A DNA stretch of 10,891 nucleotides, from assembly GCA_023420435.1 (NCBI GenBank), contig JAEZWE010000056.1, forward strand, positions 1-10,891, given 5' to 3'. This stretch comes from Bacteroidota bacterium (lineage in GTDB: Bacteria; Bacteroidota; Bacteroidia; Flavobacteriales; Weeksellaceae). The translations under genes and the position numbers were made by a program. Every line of letters begins with the position of its first letter. Positions within the stretch are counted from its first letter, which is position 1. Of the stretch, positions 1-7,923 are shown in pieces. The notes under the pieces were generated by a model. That model was not told the DNA's origin. It did no database searches and saw nothing but the letters and a program-made list of their open reading frames with translations.

Positions 1-1443
1 TATCACCCTACTCATGTTGCAGGAACAATTTGTGCTCAAGGTATTAATCCATTAGCTAGAGGTTTAGCATTCAATTCTTCAGTTTCTGCTTTTAACTGGA
101 CGAATGACATGAATGAAATGTTAGATCAAGCTTCAACTAACGGTTTATTAGTATCCAACCATTCTTATGGAATTGGTTCTCTTGATTCCAAATGGTTTTT
201 CGGAGCTTATGATTCACGTGCTAGAAATTTTGATAATATTTGCTACAATAACCCATATTATTTGCCAGTTGTTTCTGCTGGAAACAGTAGAAATTTAACT
301 ACTGAACCAGCATTAAGTCAGATAAATCAAAAGTCTGGTTATGATCTTATCTTCGGTCATGGCAATGCTAAAAATGTTATGACTGTAGCAGCTGTCAATG
401 AAGTTTCTTCTTATACAGGTCCATCAAGTGTAGTAATTTCATCCTTTAGTAGTTTCGGACCTTCAGATGACGGAAGGATCAAACCGGATATTTCTATGAA
501 AGGAGTAGCAGTAAGATCAACAGGCAATACAGCAGATACAGCTTATGCAACAGAAAGTGGAACATCAATGGCTTCCCCAGGGATAACTGGTGTTGTTTTG
601 CTGTTACAACAATATTTTAATGAGCTATATTCAAATTGGATGAGATCGGCAACAGTAAAAGGGTTAATTTTGCATACTGCAGATGAAGCAGGTAATAATC
701 CTGGACCAGATTTCGAATTTGGTTGGGGTCTTGTAAATGCTGAAAAGGCTGCTAAAACAATTAGAGACAAAAATTTACCATTAAATGGATCAATAATTGA
801 AGAGAAGAATTTGTCCAATGGAATTCCTTATTCAAAAACGATAACGGCAAATAGCTTATCCCCATTAAAAATTTCAATCTCTTGGACTGATCCTGCAGCA
901 CCAACAAGTTCTGTTAATAACGGTACAATTGATCCGCCAACGAAGTATTTAGTAAATGACTTAGATGTGAAAGTTACTTCATCAACCGGTACAGTATTTT
1001 ATCCATGGACAGTGCAGAATGTGCCACCTTTTTATAGCGCAGAGAATACAACTACTAATAATGTTGATAACTTTGAAAGAGTAGATATTGCTAACCCAAT
1101 AGGAACTTATACCATTACAGTTACGAATAAAGGTACTTTGTCTGGACTAAATCAAAACTTTACTTTGATTGTTACGGGAGAAAATATGGTTAATTTATCA
1201 ACAAATGATTTAGATTCCTTAGATGAATTTACTATTTATCCAAATCCTGTTATTGATGTATTACATTACAAATCTAACAAAAAAGCAAAAGTTTCTATAC
1301 TCGATAATAGTGGTAAGCTGATAAAATCAGAAGTTACTACAAACAATAAAATATCAGTATCAGAATTAACATCTGGTATGTATTATTTTATTTATAAAGA
1401 TTCCTCAGGAAAAGAAACAACGAAAAAATTTATAAAAAAATAG
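1..1443 (+). CDS. Secreted subtilisin-like serine protease (S8 family) with T9SS sorting domain, 5'-truncated
   Basis: The frame is open from base 1 and holds the last 480 residues of a subtilase; the signal peptide and catalytic Asp lie before the window. The catalytic His is residue 2 in HPTHVAGT, where most subtilases have HGTHVAGT. The oxyanion-hole Asn is residue 95 (VVSAGN) and the nucleophile Ser is residue 189 in GTSMASP. FGWGLVNAEKAA ends the catalytic domain. A beta-sandwich follows whose LVNDLDV motif (residues 317-323) resembles the C-terminal domain of KP-43-like subtilases. Residues about 409-480 form a type A T9SS sorting domain: YPNP at 413-416, SGMYYF, and a basic KKFIKK end. 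In this family that domain directs export across the outer membrane and is usually cleaved, so the enzyme probably acts outside the cell or on its surface. No internal frameshift is seen. The native substrate cannot be told from sequence. Confidence 0.93.
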   Translation, partial: YHPTHVAGTICAQGINPLARGLAFNSSVSAFNWTNDMNEMLDQASTNGLLVSNHSYGIGSLDSKWFFGAYDSRARNFDNICYNNPYYLPVVSAGNSRNLTTEPALSQINQKSGYDLIFGHGNAKNVMTVAAVNEVSSYTGPSSVVISSFSSFGPSDDGRIKPDISMKGVAVRSTGNTADTAYATESGTSMASPGITGVVLLLQQYFNELYSNWMRSATVKGLILHTADEAGNNPGPDFEFGWGLVNAEKAAKTIRDKNLPLNGSIIEEKNLSNGIPYSKTITANSLSPLKISISWTDPAAPTSSVNNGTIDPPTKYLVNDLDVKVTSSTGTVFYPWTVQNVPPFYSAENTTTNNVDNFERVDIANPIGTYTITVTNKGTLSGLNQNFTLIVTGENMVNLSTNDLDSLDEFTIYPNPVIDVLHYKSNKKAKVSILDNSGKLIKSEVTTNNKISVSELTSGMYYFIYKDSSGKETTKKFIKK

Positions 1444-1502
1444 TCTAAAAAAAGTAATTATTTTTATTGGACATTTTTACAAAAAAATTAAATTTTTAAA
1501 TT

Positions 1503-2165
1503 ATGAAAAAAATATTCGATATCATTTTTTTATTTCTTATATCATTAAGTTTTGCTCAGACACAAGACTTAACGGGTAATTATACAGGCGATAAACTAAT
1601 GCAAGATTTGTGGTTTCGATCTGTTTTTGATATGAAAATTGAAGATGTACAAGGTAGTCCATACTTAACAAAGGATTTTGTATCATCAAAAATTGGAAAT
1701 GAAGAAGGTGTTGTTTTAACACGATATGATATTTACCACGATAATATTGAATTTGTGAAAGATGGCAAAATCATGGTATTACCTAAGGATAAGATTTACA
1801 ATGATATTGTAAATCTAATGGATAATAGTAAAATAGTACTATTATCAGATGGAAAATATTATTTTAAAATTTTTACTGGCTCGCAGTATCAGCTATTAAA
1901 AAAAATGAGTATTAAATTTCAAGATTTTCAAAAAGCGAAAAGTGGATACGATAATGATAAGCCGGCAAAATTTGTTAATTTATCAGATAAATATTTTTTG
2001 TTAAATGGCGAGACATTGAGTGAAATATCTAAGAATAATAAGGATTTTTCAAATTTATTTGGTGATAAAAGTAGTTTTGTCTTGAAGTATATTAAAGAGC
2101 AAAAACTAAAACTTAGTGAAGAAGGAGATTTAATAAAAATTATGAAATTCGTTGAAAGTCATTAA
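1503..2165 (+). CDS. Small secreted protein of unknown function
   Basis: This encodes 220 residues. The start is supported by an immediate signal peptide: MKK, a hydrophobic stretch to residue 16, and a likely signal peptidase I cut after SFA (residue 18) before QTQ. There is no lipobox cysteine and no T9SS domain, so the mature protein of about 200 residues is probably periplasmic. The mature part is rich in Lys, Asp and Asn. Its C-terminal third (about 155-220) has the pattern 'YFLLNGETLSEI...NLFGDKSSFVLKYIKEQKLKLSEEGDLIKIM', broken here as separate motifs: YFLLNGETL, then LFGDK, then YIKEQKLKLSEEGDLIKIM. This resembles short exported flavobacterial proteins I know only as uncharacterised. 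It lies 59 nt after the protease with no hairpin between, so co-transcription is possible. GC is about 26% by hand count, lower than its neighbours. I cannot assign a function. Confidence 0.8.
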   Translation: MKKIFDIIFLFLISLSFAQTQDLTGNYTGDKLMQDLWFRSVFDMKIEDVQGSPYLTKDFVSSKIGNEEGVVLTRYDIYHDNIEFVKDGKIMVLPKDKIYNDIVNLMDNSKIVLLSDGKYYFKIFTGSQYQLLKKMSIKFQDFQKAKSGYDNDKPAKFVNLSDKYFLLNGETLSEISKNNKDFSNLFGDKSSFVLKYIKEQKLKLSEEGDLIKIMKFVESH

Positions 2166-2348
2166 TCCTTTCTTACTATTAAGATTACTATCATTTTTTT
2201 TAATTTGTATGATAATGTAATGTTGATAGATAGTTAAAATACAAACATTTCAACTTTATCATTTATTAAATTAAATTGTCCTTTTTATTTATTATTATTA
2301 GTTATTTTAGGTTGAAAAATTAGAAAAATTTATTATAAAATTTATTTT

Positions 2349-2379
2349 TTTGTTATGTTAATTTTTTTTAACATATTTG
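2349..2379 (+). promoter_or_regulatory. Bacteroidota-type promoter of the susCD-like operon
   Basis: TTTG at 2349-2352 is followed after exactly 19 nt by CATATTTG at 2372-2379. The known Bacteroidota primary-sigma consensus is a TTTG-like -33 element about 19-21 nt before a -7 element TAnnTTTG. The match is complete except for C in place of the first T. Transcription would start near 2384-2387, giving a leader of about 20-25 nt before the ATG at 2408. The rest of the 242-nt gap (2166-2407) is very AT-rich and shows no gene. Confidence 0.6.
2354..2375. repeat. Perfect inverted repeat inside the susC promoter spacer (candidate operator)
   Basis: The arms TATGTTAA (2354-2361) and TTAACATA (2368-2375) are exact reverse complements separated by six T residues. 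The repeat begins just after the -33 element and its right arm overlaps the first four bases of the -7 element. That placement would let a dimeric regulator compete with RNA polymerase. The arms are AT-rich, so chance occurrence is possible. No regulator gene is visible in the window to pair with it. Confidence 0.45.
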
Positions 2380-2407
2380 CAAAATAAAAATATTAAAACT
2401 TGTTAAT

Positions 2408-5308
2408 ATGAATGTTAAATTAAGAGTTCTTAGTGCAGGTGTTTTGTTTTTCATGGGATATAATATATCAGCCCAAGAAAATAAAGAAGATACACTTAAA
2501 ACACAAGAAATTAAAGAAGTTGTTGTTCTTGGTTATAACAGAACTGCAACAAAACCCAAAGATGTAACAGCTTCTACTACTGTTACTGCAGAAAAATTTG
2601 AAAATCGACCTACTACATCTTTCCTGAATTCATTACAAGGAGAGGCACCTGGTTTAACGATTAATTCCACCTCTGGTCAGCCCGGTTCTGGTAAAATTGA
2701 CGTTATCATCAGAGGTATTGGTTCATTAAGTGCTGGTTCTGAGCCTTTATATGTAATTGATGGAATTATTTCTAATGCAACGCAGTTTAGAAACATCAAT
2801 GATGCTGATATTGAATCAGCTTCAGTGTTAAGAGATGCCGCTGCAACATCAATTTATGGTAACCGTGCCGCAAATGGAGTAATTGTAATTAAGACTAAAT
2901 CCGGAAGATTCAATGCGCCAATGAGGTTTTCTTATAATGGATCTACAGGTATAAGTTTATTGCCTACAAATAAGTATAATTCTTCCAATACACAAGAAGC
3001 ATTAAAGCTTGAACAAATGAAAGGAGTTGGTGTTGGTGCAGGAATGACGGATGCGCAAATCAATAGTTTCCCAATTAATACAAACTGGAGAAAAGTATTT
3101 TTTAATCCTGGATTTACACAAAAGCATGATGTTTCTATGACTGTTGGTGGTGAGAAAGTGAATCTTTACTCATCTTTGGGATATATGGATCAAACAGGTA
3201 TTGTACCGGCTACTTCAGATTTTAAAAGATTTACTTTTAGAAATAATTTAAACGGTAGATCTGATAATGATCGTTTTACCTACGGAGCACAAGTCGCCTT
3301 ATCTTTTTCTAAAAGACACCAATTAGACGAAGAAACTAATACCGCTATTAGAAATAATTCAATCCAAAACCCACTTCATGGTGCAAATGCAGGTTTACCT
3401 TACATTGCTTCTGGACAATATGCAAATGGTCAAGTTCTAATTAATGCTATTGGAACTAATTTTGATGGTGGAAATAATATTTTTGTTTTAGAAGATATTT
3501 TAAAAAATACGATTCCTAACGAAAGAACAGAAACCGGGATAATTACCAACCTGAATATGTCATATAAATTAACAGATGATTTAACTTTAGCTAATAAATC
3601 AGGTGTTGATTATAAATATTCAGAAACGAATTTTGCAAGAGCTCCATGGAATTATTTGGCACTAGCGGTGGCATCCACTTCTGGAACTACGCAATTACCA
3701 AACGTAATGCCAGGTTTTGAAGATTTTGCTAAAGCAAGAGAATTTAATTTTAACTCTGTAACTAGCTTAGTATATAATAAATTATTTGGAGATAAGCATA
3801 ATTTAACTGTTGGAGCTTACGTTGATTATCTTAAAACACATTACAATTCAACTTCACAAAGAAGATTAGGTTTGGATCCTAAAAACTGGGTTTTCGGAGC
3901 TGGTACTGGTTATTCAAGCCCTGTTTATTTTGATAACGGAACTTCTTCACCTATTGTTTATTATGTTCCTACTGCTAATGCAGGAAAAATTGTTGCTGGT
4001 GCTTTAGCATATTTTGCGACAATTGATTATGATTATGATGATAAATATGGATTAAGTGGTTTAATAAGAAGAGATGGCTCTTACCGTTTTGTTGAAGATA
4101 ATAAATGGGGAACTTTCTGGTCTGTTGCTGGAAGATGGAATATCGATAAAGAAAGCTTTATGGAAGGCTCAACATTTGATATGCTTAAATTGAGAGCATC
4201 TTATGGTCTGATTGGTAATCAGAATATTATTGCGGCTGCTTTCGGAACTAACCCAATGTTGGTTGGTACCAATTTGGTTAGAGAAGTATATGTTACAGGT
4301 ACCGGTTATGATAATTTGCCTGCATCTATAGGTTTTGGCGGTCTTACCAATCCTTATGTTCAGTGGGAAGAAATTAGCCAAGCGAATATAGGTCTTGATT
4401 TCTCGCTAATTAATAGAAGGTTAGAAGGTAATGTTGATGTTTATAATAAAGTTACGGATAAATTATACAGTACAATTAATCTTTCTGCTGTTACAGGAAG
4501 CTATGGAATTAGTGGTAATAATGGTAAACTTGAAAACCGTGGTGTTGAAGCATTACTAAGATATCATGTATTAAGAAATGAAAATGCCAAAGTAAGTGTG
4601 TATGGAAACGCTTCTTACAACAGAAACAGAATTAAAAGTATTTTAGTTGAAGAAACAACAGGTACTGCAAGAAATGTCGTTGGTGGTCCTGTTGGACAGT
4701 GGTTTATGGCTCCTTATATTGGAGTGAATCCTTCTAACGGTAATGCTTTATTTTTAGATATTAATGGTAATGCTACTGAAACTTTAACACCAGATGTTGA
4801 TCAAAGAGCAACAGGTAAAAGTCCATACCCAGTTTGGAGTGGTGGATTTGGTTTGAATACTGATTTTAAAGGAATTTACCTAGATGCTCATTTCACCTTC
4901 CAACAAGGAGCTTGGAAATATGATAATGCAATGGCTTGGTTATTTGATCCTGTTTCGATCGGTGAATGGAATCAGTCTGCAGATATGTTAGATGCTTGGT
5001 CTCCTTCTAATCCTGGTGGATCTCAACCTTCTTTAACTGCAACTAACCTTGCAATGGATGGTTATTCTGATAGATTTTTAAAAGATGCATCATTTATTAG
5101 ATTGAAAAATGTTTCTATTGGTTACAACATACCTAAATCTACTTTAAATGGTACTTTTGTAAGAGGAATGAAGATTTTTGTTCAAGCTGAAAATTTATTA
5201 ACTTGGACAAAATGGAGAGGTTATGACCCTGAACCAAACTTTGCTTCATCTCTATCAGTGTATCCTAATATGAAAACAGTAACCCTAGGAACAAATATTG
5301 AATTTTAA
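2408..5308 (+). CDS. SusC/RagA-family TonB-dependent outer-membrane transporter
   Basis: This 966-residue protein is the outer-membrane channel of a Sus-type importer, which moves a substrate captured by its SusD partner into the periplasm using TonB energy. The signal peptide covers residues 1-22 (NISA, then QEN). A TonB-box-like segment, EIKEVVVLGYN, lies at 34-44. The plug domain runs to about 166 and carries the family signatures IRGIGSLSAGSEPLYVIDGI (101-120) and SVLRDAAATSIYGNRAANGV (139-158). The rest is a beta-barrel, with the typical AENLLTWTKWRGYDPEP near the end and a terminal Phe expected for outer-membrane assembly. There is no carboxypeptidase-like domain between signal peptide and TonB box, so it is shorter than many SusC proteins; no anti-sigma signalling extension is present either. 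It is the first gene of a three-gene unit with its own promoter. Substrate specificity cannot be read from sequence. Confidence 0.96.
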   Translation: MNVKLRVLSAGVLFFMGYNISAQENKEDTLKTQEIKEVVVLGYNRTATKPKDVTASTTVTAEKFENRPTTSFLNSLQGEAPGLTINSTSGQPGSGKIDVIIRGIGSLSAGSEPLYVIDGIISNATQFRNINDADIESASVLRDAAATSIYGNRAANGVIVIKTKSGRFNAPMRFSYNGSTGISLLPTNKYNSSNTQEALKLEQMKGVGVGAGMTDAQINSFPINTNWRKVFFNPGFTQKHDVSMTVGGEKVNLYSSLGYMDQTGIVPATSDFKRFTFRNNLNGRSDNDRFTYGAQVALSFSKRHQLDEETNTAIRNNSIQNPLHGANAGLPYIASGQYANGQVLINAIGTNFDGGNNIFVLEDILKNTIPNERTETGIITNLNMSYKLTDDLTLANKSGVDYKYSETNFARAPWNYLALAVASTSGTTQLPNVMPGFEDFAKAREFNFNSVTSLVYNKLFGDKHNLTVGAYVDYLKTHYNSTSQRRLGLDPKNWVFGAGTGYSSPVYFDNGTSSPIVYYVPTANAGKIVAGALAYFATIDYDYDDKYGLSGLIRRDGSYRFVEDNKWGTFWSVAGRWNIDKESFMEGSTFDMLKLRASYGLIGNQNIIAAAFGTNPMLVGTNLVREVYVTGTGYDNLPASIGFGGLTNPYVQWEEISQANIGLDFSLINRRLEGNVDVYNKVTDKLYSTINLSAVTGSYGISGNNGKLENRGVEALLRYHVLRNENAKVSVYGNASYNRNRIKSILVEETTGTARNVVGGPVGQWFMAPYIGVNPSNGNALFLDINGNATETLTPDVDQRATGKSPYPVWSGGFGLNTDFKGIYLDAHFTFQQGAWKYDNAMAWLFDPVSIGEWNQSADMLDAWSPSNPGGSQPSLTATNLAMDGYSDRFLKDASFIRLKNVSIGYNIPKSTLNGTFVRGMKIFVQAENLLTWTKWRGYDPEPNFASSLSVYPNMKTVTLGTNIEF

Positions 5309-5320
5309 ATTTATTTACAA

Positions 5321-6826
5321 ATGAAAAAAATAAAGTTATTTATATATGCTATTATAGCATCCCTAACAATTCTTTCGTGTAGAGATGCTATTGATATAGT
5401 TCAAGACGGAGAGCTAACAGAAGAAGCAGCTATCCAAAACGTTACAGATCTTAGAGGTTTTTTATATGGAAATGTATATGGAGCAATAGATACAAAAAAT
5501 GAGATTTGGCTTTCTTCTGTGTTTACAGATGAGACAGGTATAGCTCCCACTAATTCTGGTTGGTATTTTAGCGAATTTAGATACATTTTAAATTCTGATA
5601 ATGGTTATGTTTCAAGTGCTTGGGCAAGTCATTATACTACGATAAACAGAGTAAACCGTTTATTGAAAATTGCTGAAAGAATCGTTCCTGCTAGTGGGGA
5701 TGAAACTCTTAGATATAATTCAATTTTAGCTGAAGCAAGAACAATACGAGCATTAGCTTATTTACAGCTACAATCTTATTGGACTACGGATATGGCAGAT
5801 AATAATGCATTGGGAGTTGTAAAGTTAGAGGGTGTTCCAGATTTAAATGCACAATTACCAAGAGTTTCAAATGGCGAAATTTATGCCATCATAGAAGATG
5901 ATTTGAACTTTGCTGAAGCTAATTTATGGCCTGCAGATCCTAAAAATACAATTCCTGCTGAAAATAGATATAAGTATGTTACTGAAAATCTTGTCAATGC
6001 GATAAGAGCAAGAATGTATATTTACAGAAAAAATTATCCATTAGCTCAACAATATGCACAAGAAGTTATAAATGCAATGCCTGCTTTAACATTAGGTGCA
6101 CCTTATGCAGCTTCTACATTTTATACTTCAACTACGACAAATCCGTATAGAAGAATGTTTGCAGATTTAGCTCAGGGAGAAATTATTTTTTCAATTAGCG
6201 AACCTTCTGTTGGAGGATCGGATATTGCGAGATTCTGGACTACCAATACAACTGATATTGCCGGTTCTCCACTATTGGATATGGGAATGAATTTGTATGG
6301 ACTTTATAATCAAGCATGGGACATCCGTGGAAAGGCTTTTGTTGATCCAACTTCAACTGCTGATACAAAAATTATTGATAAATATCCAGGTAAAGGAAAT
6401 ACTCCTTTGCGTAATGATATTAAAGTTTTCAGAATTTCAGAAATGTATCTTATTTTAGCGGAAGCTTATGCAGGCCAGAATGATTTAGTAAATGCAGCAA
6501 CGAATGTTAGATTAGTTAGAACTGCAAGAAGATATGCAAACGTAACAATACCTACACCAACTTATGCTGATAAAGCTGCAGCTTATAGAGATATTTTGCA
6601 GGAAAGAAGAGTAGAGTTGTGTTTTGAAGGTCACAGATATGTAGATTTAAGAAGGTTAGGCGCAGCAGCTGGAGTTTCTATTGATAGAAATATCGCAGAC
6701 GACGGAGGTGCGAACCTTAATGCTCCATTAACACTCCCTATTTCTGATCATAGATTTACTTTCCCAATTCCATCAGCTGAAAAGTTAGGTAATCCATCTA
6801 TAGTTCAAAATCCAGGATATAATTAA
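5321..6826 (+). CDS. SusD/RagB-family surface substrate-binding lipoprotein
   Basis: This 501-residue protein is the lid and binding partner of the SusC channel. The N-terminus is a lipoprotein signal with lipobox LTILSC, Cys20 being the lipidated residue; it is followed by Arg-Asp, fitting Bacteroidota surface-export signals. Family hallmarks are the helical-repeat segment ILAEARTIRALAYLQLQSYW (about 135-154), FRISEMYLILAEAYAG, ERRVELCFEGHRYVDLRRLG (about 427-446) and the closing IPSAEKLGNPSIVQNPGY. The length is normal for the family and no frame disruption is seen. It begins 12 nt after the susC-like gene, so the two are almost certainly co-transcribed. There is no Shine-Dalgarno sequence before the ATG, as is usual in this phylum. 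The ligand is unknown: no carbohydrate-active enzyme lies beside it, and a secreted protease lies upstream. Confidence 0.95.
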   Translation: MKKIKLFIYAIIASLTILSCRDAIDIVQDGELTEEAAIQNVTDLRGFLYGNVYGAIDTKNEIWLSSVFTDETGIAPTNSGWYFSEFRYILNSDNGYVSSAWASHYTTINRVNRLLKIAERIVPASGDETLRYNSILAEARTIRALAYLQLQSYWTTDMADNNALGVVKLEGVPDLNAQLPRVSNGEIYAIIEDDLNFAEANLWPADPKNTIPAENRYKYVTENLVNAIRARMYIYRKNYPLAQQYAQEVINAMPALTLGAPYAASTFYTSTTTNPYRRMFADLAQGEIIFSISEPSVGGSDIARFWTTNTTDIAGSPLLDMGMNLYGLYNQAWDIRGKAFVDPTSTADTKIIDKYPGKGNTPLRNDIKVFRISEMYLILAEAYAGQNDLVNAATNVRLVRTARRYANVTIPTPTYADKAAAYRDILQERRVELCFEGHRYVDLRRLGAAAGVSIDRNIADDGGANLNAPLTLPISDHRFTFPIPSAEKLGNPSIVQNPGYN

Positions 6827-6844
6827 TTATTAATTTTATTAAAA

Positions 6845-7681
6845 ATGAAAAAGCTATCATATTTATTCTTAGTTTTATTTTCGAGTTTATTGTTATTCTC
6901 GTGTAGAGAAGATCATACGGATCCAGTTTATAATGGTGATTCTTTGTTGCACTTCAATTTTGGGACATCATTATCTGATTTCGTGAATATTGGTACTGCA
7001 TCTAAAGAAGTTGAGATTTCTTATGGAACCTTAAAAGGAGTTTCAGGAAGTCATACAGTGAATCTTGAATTAGATGCTGCTAATTCTACAGCAGTTTTAG
7101 GTACTGATTTTCAAATTATCAAAGGTGTTGATGATTTGGTTTCAGGTGAAACCGGAGGAACTTTTAAAGTTCGTATTTTTGAACCTATGTTAGGTCAAAA
7201 TAAAAAGGCAGTTTTTAAATTGAAATCTTCTACTTTAGGAAATGCTGTTTTCGATCAAACTTACACTTTAGAGTGGAAACTTCAATGTTTAATTGATGAC
7301 TTTATTGGTACAGGTAATTTTCATAACTCTGGATGGTGGATTGATCCTACTCCTCAAGCAGATTTCGTTATTGAAACAGATCCAGCTCAACCTGGTAAAA
7401 TGTTTGTAAGAGATTTCTTTGATGTAGGTAGAGATTTTGTAATTGATTATGATTCTAAAGCAAATGTGTCTTTTGAATCTCAATTAACAGGATTTAACTA
7501 TACATATCAAGGAGTTAGTTACCCTGTAAGTGTTAGAATGAACACTGATCCAACAAAAGTTAGTGTTGCAGATTTTTGCAGTAGAACTATGGTTCTTCAA
7601 GTACAGTATTATTTTGTTACAACAGCTGGTTCAACATTAATATTTAATGGTCCTCCAACAGAAACTTTCACAGGTTTTTAA
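6845..7681 (+). CDS. Surface lipoprotein of unknown fold, third gene of the SusCD-like operon
   Basis: This encodes 278 residues. It opens with a lipoprotein signal peptide whose lipobox is LLLFSC; Cys20 is followed by REDH, a charged stretch like the surface-export signal of Bacteroidota lipoproteins. Residues about 35-150 look like a beta-sandwich: alternating hydrophobics, HTVNLELDAANS, then AVLGTDFQI, loosely similar to Calx-beta or DUF4843-type domains. After a short link (EWKLQCLIDDFIG) the C-terminal half, about 155-278, has a different beta-rich pattern with an aromatic GNFHNSGWWIDP motif. I do not recognise this half. The mature part has two further cysteines (one in KLQCLIDD, one in DFCSRTM) that could pair. 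It starts 18 nt after susD and is followed by a strong terminator, so it belongs to the operon. By analogy with SusE/SusF it may be an accessory binding protein, which is inference only. Confidence 0.85.
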   Translation: MKKLSYLFLVLFSSLLLFSCREDHTDPVYNGDSLLHFNFGTSLSDFVNIGTASKEVEISYGTLKGVSGSHTVNLELDAANSTAVLGTDFQIIKGVDDLVSGETGGTFKVRIFEPMLGQNKKAVFKLKSSTLGNAVFDQTYTLEWKLQCLIDDFIGTGNFHNSGWWIDPTPQADFVIETDPAQPGKMFVRDFFDVGRDFVIDYDSKANVSFESQLTGFNYTYQGVSYPVSVRMNTDPTKVSVADFCSRTMVLQVQYYFVTTAGSTLIFNGPPTETFTGF

Positions 7682-7700
7682 GTATATTAAACTAAACATT

Positions 7701-7740
7701 AAGACCCCGCTAAAAGCGGGGTCTTTGTTATTTTATTTTT
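7701..7740 (+). terminator. Rho-independent terminator of the susCD-like operon
   Basis: AAGACCCCGC (7701-7710) and GCGGGGTCTT (7716-7725) form a perfect 10-bp stem around the 5-nt loop TAAAA, followed by a T-rich tract (7724-7740). It lies 19 nt after the stop of the third operon gene. The GC-rich stem stands out sharply from the AT-rich surroundings. On the reverse strand there is no comparable T tract, so it appears to act mainly on + strand transcripts. Confidence 0.93.
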
Positions 7741-7830
7741 TTAATTTAGTTTTAAACACTAATTGACAATAAAAAATTATTTTAATAATGCATTCTCATG
7801 TTTATTATCAATAATAATCTGCATTAATAT

Positions 7831-7852
7831 TATATTTGCAATATTAAATTTG
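7831..7852 (+). promoter_or_regulatory. Candidate -7 elements for the porin-bshC unit
   Basis: Two perfect matches to the Bacteroidota -7 consensus TAnnTTTG occur here: TATATTTG (7831-7838) and TAAATTTG (7845-7852). Neither has a clear TTTG about 19 nt upstream, so the -33 element is weak or absent. Either would give a leader of roughly 60-80 nt. The spacer 7741-7911 is otherwise very AT-rich with no gene visible. Confidence 0.45.
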
Positions 7853-7923
7853 GTTATATTTTTATTATTATAAATAGTTTTTCTAATATTTCATTATAGA
7901 GATAAACCAAGATGAATAGTCAC

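Noticed and set aside
543..818. Open frame on the - strand inside the protease gene
   Set aside because: It lies wholly within a well supported + strand catalytic domain and its translation shows no recognisable domain. It is a shadow of the real gene.
1467..1496. TTG-N19-TAAATTTT before the small secreted protein gene as a promoter
   Set aside because: The spacing fits, but the last base of the -7 element is wrong, the stretch is nearly all A/T, and transcription would start at or next to the ATG at 1503. Too weak to list.
2209..2262. Imperfect hairpins downstream of the small secreted protein gene (ATGATAA/TTATCAT, GTTGA/TCAAC and AGTT/AACT pairings) as a terminator
   Set aside because: The stems are short, AT-rich, mutually exclusive and interrupted, and no T run follows directly. 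A functional terminator cannot be supported.
2408..6826. A polysaccharide utilisation locus
   Set aside because: A susCD pair alone does not make one. No glycoside hydrolase, polysaccharide lyase, sulfatase or sugar-sensing regulator is present in the window.
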